Shown here piece by piece: positions 15,112 through 24,405 of a stretch of 41,690 bases of DNA (position 1 is its first letter; every line of letters starts with the position of its first letter). Position numbers and translations under genes: made by a program. This DNA comes from a virus, in the IMG/VR virus record IMGVR_UViG_3300046733_001417, positions 1-41,690 of that record; one strand, given 5' to 3'. Below the pieces are notes generated by a model. The model was not told the DNA's origin. It saw nothing but the letters and a program-made list of their open reading frames with translations, and ran no database searches.

Positions 15112-16627
15112 TCCAAAAGCCTTTTTAGGAGCTTTTGACGAGGAAGAGGAGTTAGAAGAAGAACTTGAGCCTTGGTCGCCAAGTCTTTCGGGTAGCCAGC
15201 AGGAACTATTCGAGAGTACTTCTAAATACATTCTAGCCTATGGGGAAAGGGCGTCGGGTAAGACTTTTGTCTTGGGTGGACATAAACTTGTTCGTCATGC
15301 TTATGAGAATTTTAACGCACTTTGTTTGATTGTTGTGGGAATTAAGTCACAAGCAACTCAGGGTGGTGTTTGGCACAAATTGCAGACCGAGATATTACCC
15401 GAGTGGAAAGAAGGTCTTGGTCTTGAGCATACGGATGAGAAAATGGACTTACAGAAAGCTCCGTATATTGATGTGCAGAACCGATATGGTGGTTGGTCTA
15501 GGATCAGCCTCATGTCTGCTCCGTTTGGAAATATATTGTCTGACCGAATAAAGGGATTTGAACCAAGCTATGTATTTGTAGATGAGCTGACGAACTTGGA
15601 GTCTCCAGCTTACTTCGAGGCAATAGTTCAGCAGTTAGGTAGAAGGCAGGGAATCGAGGGCTGTCAGCAATATTGCGCTGCTTGCAATCCGAGTGGGCCA
15701 TCCCACTGGGTGTATAAAAGATTTTTCGAAAATCCCCTAGATGAAGATGGTAATTACAATAAGGATTATCATGTAGTGCATGTAAGGATTGCCGAGAATG
15801 TAGATAACTTACCCGAAGGATATTATGACAGAGTGATGGAGGCTGTCTCCAATGACCCCATTGAAGCAAAACGAATGCTCGAGGGGGAGTGGGTAGATAG
15901 ACCATCGGGCGACGCTATATTAGCTCCGTACTTCTCAAAACCTCTTCATGTGGTCGGTGACGCCAAAAGAGGTATAGTTCCCAATCCAGACTTCCCAGTC
16001 ATTATTGGATATGACCCAGGGGCAGTAAATAATGCTATGATCTTTTTGCAATGCCTCATAGGCAAAGAGAAGTCGGTATGGACGGTATTTGATGAACTAG
16101 TAACAATAAATAAGAAAGTTCCTTATACTACTTTAATTCCTTTGATCTATCGAAAGATGAAGTATTGGAATGATCATGTCGGCCAAAAGCTAAAATTTGT
16201 ACATATCTCAGATAATAGTGCGTTCAATCAATATAGGGCAAAGACAGGATCCTATGATGTCAGAGACTTTGAGGAGATATCTAAGCAAAAGTGCGATCAT
16301 TTTGATCTAGAGCCTATTCGTATGAAAGCTGCACCAAAGTTTCAAGGCTCAGTTGAGGGTAGGGTAAGGCTGATGATTGCTAAGCTTGTACAGGAAGAGA
16401 TTATCATATCAGCACAATGTACAGATGTTTTAAAGAGTATCAGGCATCTCTCATCGGAAAGGCAAAAGGACGGCAAATATGACCCAACTTTAGGTCTTAA
16501 ACCGAGGAGAAGTGTTTATATTCATGCATTTGATGCTCTTACATATCCTATAATGTATTACGATGTGAAGTCTGGCACACCGTATGCGAATGTAAAGTCT
16601 GCTAGCATTATTGAAATTAATGCTTGA
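15089..16627 (+). CDS. terL: Terminase large subunit
   Basis: The protein has 512 residues from the ATG at 15089; an upstream GTG at 15023 lies deep in the previous gene. The ATPase has Walker A GERASGKT (52-59) and Walker B SYVFVDE (160-166), followed by the coupling region AACNPSGPSHW. The RNase-H-like nuclease starts at IIGYDPGAVNNAM (about 305), with a later HISDNSAFN (about 373) and a C-terminal HAFDALTYPIMYY. It pumps DNA into the prohead and cuts it. The N-terminus has an acidic run. Confidence 0.95.
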   Translation: MPRLKKIDPKAFLGAFDEEEELEEELEPWSPSLSGSQQELFESTSKYILAYGERASGKTFVLGGHKLVRHAYENFNALCLIVVGIKSQATQGGVWHKLQTEILPEWKEGLGLEHTDEKMDLQKAPYIDVQNRYGGWSRISLMSAPFGNILSDRIKGFEPSYVFVDELTNLESPAYFEAIVQQLGRRQGIEGCQQYCAACNPSGPSHWVYKRFFENPLDEDGNYNKDYHVVHVRIAENVDNLPEGYYDRVMEAVSNDPIEAKRMLEGEWVDRPSGDAILAPYFSKPLHVVGDAKRGIVPNPDFPVIIGYDPGAVNNAMIFLQCLIGKEKSVWTVFDELVTINKKVPYTTLIPLIYRKMKYWNDHVGQKLKFVHISDNSAFNQYRAKTGSYDVRDFEEISKQKCDHFDLEPIRMKAAPKFQGSVEGRVRLMIAKLVQEEIIISAQCTDVLKSIRHLSSERQKDGKYDPTLGLKPRRSVYIHAFDALTYPIMYYDVKSGTPYANVKSASIIEINA

Positions 16628-16649
16628 GTAACCTAATCTTTTGGGTTAC
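16628..16649. promoter_or_regulatory. Late-type palindromic element, copy 2
   Basis: GTAACCTAAT, CT, then TTTGGGTTAC, directly after the terminase stop and followed by AAAAGTATT and ATG 16659. Eight of eleven positions pair, counting neither the two central mismatches nor a T-G. The downstream gene has no Shine-Dalgarno. A TACAAA at the right end could serve as a -10 box. Confidence 0.5.
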
Positions 16650-16658
16650 AAAAGTATT

Positions 16659-16925
16659 ATGCAAGACTTGTTACAACTCTCGCTTGGTGATGAAGAGGTT
16701 GCCGAGCTTTTTGAAGGCGTCAACGCAGGATCTAAGATTAAGCTTACTGTTGAAGTAACTGTTTCAGAAATTGATGATGAACGATTGAATGCAACCGTAG
16801 ACCTTGTGCATGATGATGTTAGTGTCGAAGATGAGGACGATGACTACGAAAAGGACGAAGACTACGAAGATGATGATGAAGAAGAGGTTGAGGAGTACGA
16901 AGAGGACGAGGCTGAGGAAGAATGA
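16659..16925 (+). CDS. Small protein with acidic C-terminal tail
   Basis: The protein has 88 residues from ATG 16659. The first 55 residues look like a small alpha/beta domain (LQLSLGDEEVAELFEG, KIKLTVEVTVSEID). The last 35 are almost only Asp, Glu and Tyr. Acidic tails occur in phage head accessory and DNA-mimic proteins. It sits between terminase and portal, which favours a head/packaging role. Its coding tail, read one frame over, contains the start of the next gene. Confidence 0.6.
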   Translation: MQDLLQLSLGDEEVAELFEGVNAGSKIKLTVEVTVSEIDDERLNATVDLVHDDVSVEDEDDDYEKDEDYEDDDEEEVEEYEEDEAEEE

Positions 16926-17244
16926 TTATTCTCCAGCTTCCCTTTTAATTATAGCTCACTACAAGAACGTAGGGGTCAACGAAATATGGGACAGAAATCG
17001 AGTACAAAGATTATTGGGCTACCTAAGGATGTCAGAGAGGGAACTGGTAGCATTACTAAATACTACTATGTCGGCATTCAAAGCATGCTATTTGCGTGGA
17101 AGTATATCAGGACCCTGTGCACTTCTATTAACGGTTTTAGAGCAAACATATATGTCCGATTTCGTAACAGATTCCGTACCTAACCTATTTGATTTTTATG
17201 GTTCATCCCGACATATTAGAGAAGACAGGAACGACTCAAGCTAG
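16888..17244 (+). CDS. HTH protein between terminase and portal, start uncertain
   Basis: From about 16921 the frame reads convincingly as protein: DYSPASLLIIAHYKN, WDRNRVQRLLGYLRM, SERELVALLNTTMSAFKACY, SGPCALLLTVLEQ. The SERELVALLNT... part with a following SGPCALLL resembles a Cro/XRE-like helix-turn-helix. No ATG lies at a natural place: in-frame ATGs near 16870 and a TTG at 16888 all lie inside the acidic gene. I place the start at the TTG as the least bad choice. The end overlaps the portal gene by 47 bases. Confidence 0.5.
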   Translation: MRSTKRTRLRKNDYSPASLLIIAHYKNVGVNEIWDRNRVQRLLGYLRMSERELVALLNTTMSAFKACYLRGSISGPCALLLTVLEQTYMSDFVTDSVPNLFDFYGSSRHIREDRNDSS

Positions 17245-19486
17245 ACTTAGAGAGGTTTTTACCTGTAGCAAGGGTGATACTAAAGACTGGAAGATTCGGG
17301 AACGCTTAACAGATTTAGTCCGAAGTCGAGTTCACGAGGGTATATATCACTCATGCAAGAATCACTCCTTGTATCTCTCTGTGGACTTGGCTTGGGACAG
17401 CCTTCCAATTAATAAGTTTACGATTCCTCTCCTTCAGTATGCTCAAGGAAAAATCAATATCCAACAATGCGAACAGAAACTTGAGGGTATAGATCCTGAG
17501 CTGAAAGATAAGTTCGTAGAGTATGATGACGAGGATAACGTTAAAGATATTAACCTTATGCGTTTATACGAGGTTTCAGTATCTTTAATCCGATCTTATG
17601 TAACTCGAAGAGTTGCGGCTCAGACCTCTAGGTTCTCTAATCTCTTTCCTTATTTTAAGTATGAGGCAAGAGGTACTGACATTCCGTCAAAGGTAAGAGC
17701 AGAAGTATTGTCACAACGCGTGGAAATGATGGCTGAGCAGTTTGGATACAGGCATCAGTTTGAGCAGTCTATCCGTCACATGTTTATGTATGGGTACTCT
17801 CTTATGTTTCCTTCTGAGCCTTGGACTAGAGAAGTCCACTGGAGGGAATCACCTGATGGCATGGAGTCATTTGTAGAGAAAGAGGGTATACACTTTATAA
17901 GCCCACATCCTACTAGAACATTCTGGGACAACTCTGCTCCATTAGCTGCGGTTAATACCAATCTTGGGCCGAACTGGTTAGGGTATTGGGATATTGTTCG
18001 ATATTCGGACGTGCGTGAGAATCCTGCGTATTGGAATCTTGGAGAAGTTGAGTACACCAATTCGTTGCATGGCTTAGTGAATGCCTACAAGGACTTCTTT
18101 GATTACTATTTTGATGGCTCAGTATTAGCATTCCCTAAGAAGACTGACTGGTTTCCATTCGGTAACGACAGAACTTCTAATAAGGGAATTTATGCAGGTG
18201 AGGATGAGGACAAAGCAATGTTCGTATCCACTATCTATATGAAATTGAACCCCAAGGCTGAAGGGTTAGGGGATTATCCTTTTGATTGTTGGTTAAAACT
18301 AGTCGTAGCTTCAGATGAAACAATCATCTATGGCGAGTGGATGCCTTCCATACCTGCTATATATGGTGGTATAAATCAGAATGATGACCGTATGGCTAAC
18401 TGCTCGTTTGCACACGACTTGATGCCGTACCAAGATCAGATGAATAACATCGTATATGCGATGCTTCATCATATGAAAATATCTATGTTTAAGATTCTGA
18501 CCATTGATCAGGATGCGTTAGATGAAGATGTGAAGGAATACTTACAGGCATCTTTGGCAGAAGATAATTTCTATCAGAAACCAAAAGCTATGTTCTACTC
18601 AGGAGCTAAAGCTGCAGACTTAGGAATTGATACAAAGAACATAATCAATGTAGTAGATGTATCTAGGGAATTAGCTCAGGGCATTAGTATGTCACTTAAT
18701 TCCTTATTCCAATTACTTAACTTAGTTGAGAAGTTAATGATACTTTCTCCACAGGAGTTGGGACAAGCTGCACAAAGAGAGATATCTGCAACTGAGGTTA
18801 GTGAAATAGCTAACACGACTAATACGATTTATGCTTTTATCTCAGAGGGCATTGATGAGATGCGCGCTGCAGCCAAGAAAATGATCTACGAGCATCTCGT
18901 ATGCTGTAGCACTACAGAATTTAATGTGCCTGTGAAGCAAAGGTTTTCCCTAAAAACAATAACTGATGCTGGACTAGAGGCAGAAGACACAGGTGATCAG
19001 GATGAGAATCCAAAGGGTAGGAATATTATTGGAAGCCCAAGGAACTTAATTCATGAGTACTTATTCTCGGGGAGAGATGGATCAGAAAGGTCAAGGGACA
19101 CACAGGCAGCGCAAACCTTGACACAACTCTTTTCACAAGTATTGGGCATGAAAGAAATAGCCCAAGCTTTAGGGAAGGAAAGGATATTTGGTATACTTAA
19201 CGAAATCTTCCGTATGTCAGGAGCAGGTTATGATCTTAATTTGCAGATGGACGAACAAGATGAGGCTGAAGACTTATCTATGGAAGATGAGCAGTTCATT
19301 GCTGGATTGAAGGAGAAGATTCCACAGTTTGAACAGATGCTCCAAATGATCATGCAGCAAATGCAAGGTGGTCAACCAGGTGGTCAACCTCAATTAACTG
19401 GAGAAGCACCACAACAAGCATTACCCCCAGGGCAAGCTGCGCAAGCAGCAGGTGCACCACCACCGCAGGGTCAACCGATACCATAA
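17198..19486 (+). CDS. Portal protein
   Basis: The protein has 762 residues from ATG 17198 (a TTG lies three codons earlier). It follows the terminase genes and precedes the scaffold, the classic portal position, and its length suits podovirus head-tail connectors. The middle has aromatic-rich blocks (HMFMYGYSLMFPSEPW, FWDNSAPLAAVN). The C-terminal part is helical with QMLQMIMQQMQGG and a flexible Gln/Pro/Ala tail. Portals form a 12-mer channel for DNA entry and exit. The call rests on order, size and general character. Confidence 0.8.
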   Translation: MVHPDILEKTGTTQARLREVFTCSKGDTKDWKIRERLTDLVRSRVHEGIYHSCKNHSLYLSVDLAWDSLPINKFTIPLLQYAQGKINIQQCEQKLEGIDPELKDKFVEYDDEDNVKDINLMRLYEVSVSLIRSYVTRRVAAQTSRFSNLFPYFKYEARGTDIPSKVRAEVLSQRVEMMAEQFGYRHQFEQSIRHMFMYGYSLMFPSEPWTREVHWRESPDGMESFVEKEGIHFISPHPTRTFWDNSAPLAAVNTNLGPNWLGYWDIVRYSDVRENPAYWNLGEVEYTNSLHGLVNAYKDFFDYYFDGSVLAFPKKTDWFPFGNDRTSNKGIYAGEDEDKAMFVSTIYMKLNPKAEGLGDYPFDCWLKLVVASDETIIYGEWMPSIPAIYGGINQNDDRMANCSFAHDLMPYQDQMNNIVYAMLHHMKISMFKILTIDQDALDEDVKEYLQASLAEDNFYQKPKAMFYSGAKAADLGIDTKNIINVVDVSRELAQGISMSLNSLFQLLNLVEKLMILSPQELGQAAQREISATEVSEIANTTNTIYAFISEGIDEMRAAAKKMIYEHLVCCSTTEFNVPVKQRFSLKTITDAGLEAEDTGDQDENPKGRNIIGSPRNLIHEYLFSGRDGSERSRDTQAAQTLTQLFSQVLGMKEIAQALGKERIFGILNEIFRMSGAGYDLNLQMDEQDEAEDLSMEDEQFIAGLKEKIPQFEQMLQMIMQQMQGGQPGGQPQLTGEAPQQALPPGQAAQAAGAPPPQGQPIP

Positions 19487-19492
19487 TAATTT

Positions 19493-20800
19493 ATGAGCGA
19501 AGAAGAAGTTAAAGAAAACGAGAATGTAGAGGAAACGCCGGAAGTAGAGGAGGAAGATTCCTCTAATCCAATTTTCAATGCTTTATTTAAAGCCGTTGAA
19601 AAGGAAGAGCCTGAGGAGGGGGAAGAGGAAGAAGAGTTTACTCCACCTAGTAGCTTGCAGAGTGCATTGCATGACATCGAAGTGGGGAATCAAGATGAGC
19701 CTCAGCCCGAAGAAGAGGCTACAGCAGAGCCACAAGCTACCGAGGAGATAAAGGAAGCACCGAAAAGAGTAGCTCGTAAGAAAAAGATTATAGATCCTGA
19801 CTTTAAGCCACAGGCAAAAATACCATCAAAGCCACAATCTACGAATGTTGACACAAGTGGTCTTAATGAAGCTGAAAAAGAAAGATATGATTTAGCTAAG
19901 TGGGCTAGTTCAAATGTTGATGGCTTTAAGGGCAAAGATGCCGAGTACTTGCAGTTCTTTAGAAATCACAAAAACTACCTTGAGAAAAGAATCCAAGAGG
20001 ATCCTGATATAGACTTCCAGGAGGACGAAGATTATAAAAGGTTTTTAGCTAAGAATAAGGTTCAGTTTAATGCTAACCAAGTAAAAGATGTTAGGCTTCA
20101 AAAGCAGGCAGAAGACAATGCCCTGAAGAAACTAACTCCCGAAATCCAGAAACAGCAGAGGGAATTGCATCGTCTGCGAGCAGAACCTGTAGCAAAGAAA
20201 GCTATCGAAGAGTCAAAGAAGCTTATTGCTAAGGCTGTACCAGCAGAGATTATGGAGCAGTTTCAGAAGAATCCTCAGTTTACTAAGACTCATGCACTAG
20301 AAGCTAAAATAGTTGATCGTGTTTTAGGTGATGCAAACAAAATGATTGAGGCATTCCATGCTATTGCTTCAGATATTGTTGATTTTGATGAGAAAAATCC
20401 AGTGCATATACGTTTATCTAACTGGATTAATCAAGAGCAAGAAGCATTTATTCAGTCTGGTAAAACAAAAAGAGGCGGAAGAACTTTTGTGCGAAGAGAA
20501 AGATTTCCTAATGTCCCTGCATCAGATCGAAATAAATACTATACTTTTTCAGATTCAGATGTGATACAACTTCTTGCTAAACGTGCAGGTGACTCTATGA
20601 GTAAACAGATATCCAAGAGCCTAGAAGAGCTTCAGGCATCTGGTTTTGTAAGGCAGTTAGATTCTGTACAAAAAACGCAACCCCCTCAGGTAGAGCAATC
20701 TGTGAAAAGAATGAACCCATCCCCAAGACCTGGGCCGTCTATGGAAACAAGCAACTCAGACCAAGGAGAGAACAAAGTTCTATCACTCTTGGGGTTATAA
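19493..20800 (+). CDS. Scaffolding protein (probable)
   Basis: The protein has 435 residues. The first 100 residues are highly acidic and disordered (EEEVKENENVEETPEVEEED). They are followed by a basic patch (KRVARKKKI) and a long charged helical region, ending LSLLGL. This acidic, coiled, hydrophilic type between portal and major capsid genes is typical of scaffolds that shape the prohead and leave before DNA fills it. There is no protease motif. It starts six bases after the portal stop. Confidence 0.75.
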   Translation: MSEEEVKENENVEETPEVEEEDSSNPIFNALFKAVEKEEPEEGEEEEEFTPPSSLQSALHDIEVGNQDEPQPEEEATAEPQATEEIKEAPKRVARKKKIIDPDFKPQAKIPSKPQSTNVDTSGLNEAEKERYDLAKWASSNVDGFKGKDAEYLQFFRNHKNYLEKRIQEDPDIDFQEDEDYKRFLAKNKVQFNANQVKDVRLQKQAEDNALKKLTPEIQKQQRELHRLRAEPVAKKAIEESKKLIAKAVPAEIMEQFQKNPQFTKTHALEAKIVDRVLGDANKMIEAFHAIASDIVDFDEKNPVHIRLSNWINQEQEAFIQSGKTKRGGRTFVRRERFPNVPASDRNKYYTFSDSDVIQLLAKRAGDSMSKQISKSLEELQASGFVRQLDSVQKTQPPQVEQSVKRMNPSPRPGPSMETSNSDQGENKVLSLLGL

Positions 20801-20940
20801 AATGCACCTTTTGACTTTCAATTAAGAAAGCTGTTCTTGATATATCCCCCTTAAATTAGGGGTAAAATCAGCGTTTATAGAATTTTGATATGTAAGACGC
20901 TATTCTGTTTGTAACCAAATTAACTAAGTTACAAATTATT
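20801..20940 (+). promoter_or_regulatory. Leader of the major capsid gene
   Basis: This 140-base gap holds a short hairpin (CCCC at 20847-20850 with GGGG at 20859-20862), then TTGATA at 20885-20890 and the palindromic element at 20911-20932. No gene is seen. A separate promoter for the capsid gene is likely because the gap is long for this compact region. Confidence 0.4.
20911..20932. promoter_or_regulatory. Late-type palindromic element, copy 3
   Basis: GTAACCAAAT, TA, then ACTAAGTTAC, followed by AAATTATT and the ATG at 20941. The outer five positions on each side are perfect inverts. No Shine-Dalgarno lies between it and the capsid start, so it occupies the place of the ribosome-binding site or of a -10 box. 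Confidence 0.5.
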
Positions 20941-22824
20941 ATGGCAAACGAAATATCAAATTCAGGACAATTTACTAGCACTGGGTATCAAAATACAGCG
21001 ATGGCGCAACCAACTGCGTCCTCTCCAAGTACATTGATTCCTGGATCACAAGGTTCCGGCTATGATGCCCTCCCTCGTATTATTAAAGTCGATAGCTCTA
21101 CGGGCTGCACCTTAACTAAGGCACACATCAAGGGTTTAACACCTGGTGAGTTTGAAGCACTTAGTAATAAAGAAATAGACTTAGCGAGAGTTATAGCATC
21201 TGCAGCAGAAGCAAAAACCCTTGGGGTTGAAGAGCGTGGACTTACCACTCTCCTTACATCTTCTGTCCAGAACATTAAGCCATTGATTAACAAGCAGAAT
21301 ATTGCTGAGCAATCAATTATCTTGCCATACATCCAGCGCAGACAACGCTCTGTGATTAATGCAAACTACTTTGCAATTGAAGGTGGTTCAAGTGCTTCGG
21401 GTTCTGATGCATATGATCCTTCTTACACAAATAAAGCTGGAGACTATAAAGTAACTGTTAACTTGGGTGGTTCTGACTGGGTAACTCCCATAGGAAATAT
21501 CGAGCGTTACTTCCTTCCTGGCGGTTATGTTATCGTTAACCACTGGACAAGTGGAGGAGCAGTTGTAGAAGTTCAGTTCATGATCGTTGGTACTACCAAC
21601 GCTGATGGTGCTAACTCTGGTAATACAGGGACGATTGCTAAAGCCGAAGTTATCCTTCGTCCAACTGGTAAAGAAGTTCCAGCAAGTGCTAGTTTCTCTA
21701 CGCTTCCAGGGCCTGAGCAAGCTAAATTCGCACCTACCGCAGGTATCCTTCAGACTATCGCCAATAACATCAATGACTATGAGTCATGGTGCAGAAATCA
21801 ACCAACTGACATGAGCGTACGTCTTATGGTCAACTGGTTGCAAACCACTCGTGAATCTCGTGAGGTCAATGATAGCTACAAGAAAACTCTTGATCAAATC
21901 ATGTCTGGCAAGGTCAATCCTTACCTTTCTTCCATGGTCTACCAACCTTTGGCTGAGCAGAACAAAATTGCTTCCAAGGTTTCTCAAGACCAATGGAATC
22001 GTGCTGTATGGTACAACCAAGCGTTGTCCGACGCTCAGAAACCTGAGACTTACATGCAGTTACCTGGAGTTACTGACCCAGAAGACACTAATTGCACTCT
22101 TGAGTACAAAGCCAACGCGCTTGGTATTAAGAGCCTTCTTCGTGAGGGTGGTCGTATCAAAGACAATGGCGGTAACGCTCTTGACCTTGATTCCTTGTTT
22201 TCTGACTTGTACTTCATTAAGCGTAATCGTGAGCAGGACGGAGACACTATTTCAGTGATCGATGTAATGACCGACCGCTTGACCGCAGTCAAAATCTTCG
22301 AGGCGTTTAACTCCTATTACAAGCTCCGTTACGGATGGGAGACTCAGCGCAATGCCAACATCAATCAGACTATTGAGCATAACGGCATTATTCTGTTTAA
22401 CTACAATGTTTACGATATACCTGATGTTGGGGTTCAGTTGGCTGTCTTCCATGACCCAATGTTCGATGACCTCCTTAACGTCGGTTCGGGTCAGAAGTAT
22501 CTTGTTGACGGCACACGCTCTGGCGATGATGTCTTCAGTGGAGGAGATGCTTCTAAGTTCACCTCAACTCATCGCATGCTCTGGCTCGTTGATTGGAGTG
22601 ACGTGAAGATCGGAGTCGCTGGAACTAACAGCGTAACCAGAACTCAGCCACACCCAGAAGTTGATCGTCTTTATAGCTGCCGTATGGACTCGGTGAAACG
22701 TACCTTCAATCTTCGTTCCACAAAATGGACTACGATGATGGATCGTCCTCACCGTCACCTTATCATTGAGAATATCTCTGATATGGTTCAGTTCACATTG
22801 GGTGGCACGACACACTCCTTCTGA
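20941..22824 (+). CDS. Major capsid protein (probable)
   Basis: The protein has 627 residues. It follows the scaffold, has its own leader and a strong terminator, and its codons differ from its neighbours: Arg is mostly CGT and Leu mostly CTT, whereas the portal uses more AGA/AGG and TTA. This bias marks very high expression. The sequence is mixed alpha/beta with a Gly/Ser-rich N-terminus and an extra domain-like beta region (DYKVTVNLGGSDWVTPIGNI). It is long for a bare HK97 fold, so an inserted domain is likely. It forms the head shell. Confidence 0.75.
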   Translation: MANEISNSGQFTSTGYQNTAMAQPTASSPSTLIPGSQGSGYDALPRIIKVDSSTGCTLTKAHIKGLTPGEFEALSNKEIDLARVIASAAEAKTLGVEERGLTTLLTSSVQNIKPLINKQNIAEQSIILPYIQRRQRSVINANYFAIEGGSSASGSDAYDPSYTNKAGDYKVTVNLGGSDWVTPIGNIERYFLPGGYVIVNHWTSGGAVVEVQFMIVGTTNADGANSGNTGTIAKAEVILRPTGKEVPASASFSTLPGPEQAKFAPTAGILQTIANNINDYESWCRNQPTDMSVRLMVNWLQTTRESREVNDSYKKTLDQIMSGKVNPYLSSMVYQPLAEQNKIASKVSQDQWNRAVWYNQALSDAQKPETYMQLPGVTDPEDTNCTLEYKANALGIKSLLREGGRIKDNGGNALDLDSLFSDLYFIKRNREQDGDTISVIDVMTDRLTAVKIFEAFNSYYKLRYGWETQRNANINQTIEHNGIILFNYNVYDIPDVGVQLAVFHDPMFDDLLNVGSGQKYLVDGTRSGDDVFSGGDASKFTSTHRMLWLVDWSDVKIGVAGTNSVTRTQPHPEVDRLYSCRMDSVKRTFNLRSTKWTTMMDRPHRHLIIENISDMVQFTLGGTTHSF

Positions 22825-22862
22825 GTCGTTTAAAGCCTTCCACATCTCATCACTCATGAACG

Positions 22863-22896
22863 GACGGGAGGCACTGCGTATGCAGAGCCTCCCGTC
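22863..22896 (+). terminator. Hairpin terminator after the capsid gene
   Basis: GACGGGAGGC (22863-22872) pairs perfectly with GCCTCCCGTC (22887-22896). Inside, CTGC-GTAT-GCAG forms an inner stem, so almost the whole structure pairs. TTATTTA follows, a modest U-tract. It would end or attenuate the capsid transcript and protect its 3' end, giving more capsid than downstream products. Confidence 0.8.
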
Positions 22897-22911
22897 TTAT
22901 TTACATACATT

Positions 22912-23319
22912 ATGAAATATTTACATTTTGAAAATGCTAACCAAGACTATAACGGATACGAAGGTTTTATACCTGTACTAATTGGATCATCTTGGGTTGG
23001 GCTTGCAGAAGTAGAGGATAAAGTTGCTAAAGAACTTAAAGGCACTTCTGGTGTTACAGAGTTATCCCAAAAAGATTGGGAATGGTACAAAAAAAAAGTA
23101 GGGGGGGAGAAGATAGCCTATCGGGATTTCATAACAGTAAAGCAAGAGCCGGAGAAAAACCCAAATGCAAGTTATGTGGAGGAAGTAAAGAGCGAAGTTG
23201 GAAAACCATCTTCTTCGGATAATCCAAAAGACTTAATTGAGGTTGATGTTGTTGAAGTTGAGAAACCCTTAGAAGAAACTGAGCAGTCTGCTTCTAAACC
23301 TAAGAAGGGTAAGAAGTAG
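22912..23319 (+). CDS. Small head-region protein with charged tail
   Basis: The protein has 135 residues. The N-terminal 70 residues look folded (MKYLHFENANQDYNGYEGFI, VPVL-like strands, LSQKDWEWYKKKVGG). The rest is a low-complexity acidic/Lys tail ending KPKKGKK. No family is recognised. Its position right after the capsid suggests a head or head-tail joining role. Confidence 0.5.
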   Translation: MKYLHFENANQDYNGYEGFIPVLIGSSWVGLAEVEDKVAKELKGTSGVTELSQKDWEWYKKKVGGEKIAYRDFITVKQEPEKNPNASYVEEVKSEVGKPSSSDNPKDLIEVDVVEVEKPLEETEQSASKPKKGKK

Positions 23320-23320
23320 C

Positions 23321-23467
23321 ATGGATCAACACACCACGGTCGGTACATTCGGCTGGATTGCTTCATTTGGCTTAGCTGAATATCATTTGGCTGCAGCTAG
23401 CGTTGCAGCAACTTTTACTACAATTTACATGGCAATCGCTATATATAAAAAGCTATCCGATAAATGA
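23321..23467 (+). CDS. Tiny membrane protein (48 aa), lysis-like
   Basis: A short gene starts at ATG 23321, one base after the previous stop, and ends TGA at 23467 with the next ATG inside it (ATGA). It reads MDQHTTVGTFGWIASFG, a hydrophobic middle (LAAASVAATFTTIYMAIAIY) and KKLSDK. One membrane helix with a short basic end is typical of small holin-like or membrane-anchoring peptides. The overlap with the next gene supports translation. Confidence 0.5.
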   Translation: MDQHTTVGTFGWIASFGLAEYHLAAASVAATFTTIYMAIAIYKKLSDK

Positions 23468-24393
23468 ATACCGTTAACTTAAATGCAATAGGGAGAGACA
23501 AATATTCTTCTGAAGATTTTAACCCCATAATTGGAGTTACAGACAATCACTTGCTTGTTAAACAGCACCCTTCCGTGCATGGGCCTTTCGAAGCTGATAA
23601 CGATCATTTGCCATCCATTGCAGCAAAGTCATTTCGTATGACAAATGCGACTAGTAGTAACATACTAGTTGAGCAAAAAGTGTTGGTATTCTCTAGATAC
23701 TTCGATGACGATACAGTTGGTATAATACCTGACTCTCCTACAGTCAGAATTGATACTGAAATGGAAACAACACCATTTGGGGATAGCCAAGTAGTTGAGT
23801 TAAGTTACGAAGCAGGATCTGCTGCTTATTCAACTGTACCAGTCATACCCTTATCACCTGAGCTTAATTATACCGTATTATTTAAAATCAAAAGCATACA
23901 GGATGATTTACAGCCATTAGGTGTCTACACCAAGAAAGCTAGTATAGATATTAATTTCCCTGCTGCTGCTATTAGGATTAAACCCGATCTATCCATAAAA
24001 GCACGTGTTGGCGAAACTGAGTTCGAGCCAGCTTCTTCTGCTGACATACAGCTTAATGTCTGGCACAGAGCAATAATACGACGTGTAAATAGTGATTTTA
24101 CCATCCAAGTTGATCGCTACGAAGCAGGTGCGTTTGTATCTCTAATCGCATCTGGGGAGACATACACCTCAATTGGTGCAGGGCTTTTAGACGAGATAGA
24201 TAACCTAAGCACATATGTAATAGGTTTTGCTTCAGAGGGTGGGGGTGTCCAACAAATAGATTCGTTCGAGGTTTTCAAAGCTAATGACTTTAGTGAAACC
24301 CTAATTGCAGGCACAACCAAGGAGTATTTCTGTACTAAGAGCTTAGATGAGTTTAAGGTAGATGGTCAGGTAAGCGGTTACTACAGATCATAG
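23464..24393 (+). CDS. Structural beta-rich protein
   Basis: The protein has 309 residues. After a loose N-terminus, residues about 90-300 look like a beta sandwich (LNYTVLFKIKSIQ, WHRAIIRRVNSDFTIQVDRY, STYVIGFASEGGG). The 'W(H)RA.I....' strand after a ligand-like loop resembles LamG/concanavalin-type domains, which bind sugars or decorate virions. The exact role is unknown. It may be a head decoration or neck protein. Confidence 0.45.
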   Translation: MNTVNLNAIGRDKYSSEDFNPIIGVTDNHLLVKQHPSVHGPFEADNDHLPSIAAKSFRMTNATSSNILVEQKVLVFSRYFDDDTVGIIPDSPTVRIDTEMETTPFGDSQVVELSYEAGSAAYSTVPVIPLSPELNYTVLFKIKSIQDDLQPLGVYTKKASIDINFPAAAIRIKPDLSIKARVGETEFEPASSADIQLNVWHRAIIRRVNSDFTIQVDRYEAGAFVSLIASGETYTSIGAGLLDEIDNLSTYVIGFASEGGGVQQIDSFEVFKANDFSETLIAGTTKEYFCTKSLDEFKVDGQVSGYYRS

Positions 24394-24405
24394 ATTTCGG
24401 GCAAG

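Noticed and set aside
16900-16930. Programmed frameshift joining the acidic protein and the HTH protein
   Set aside because: No convincing slippery sequence is seen at the acidic gene stop, and a non-ATG start explains the frame more simply.
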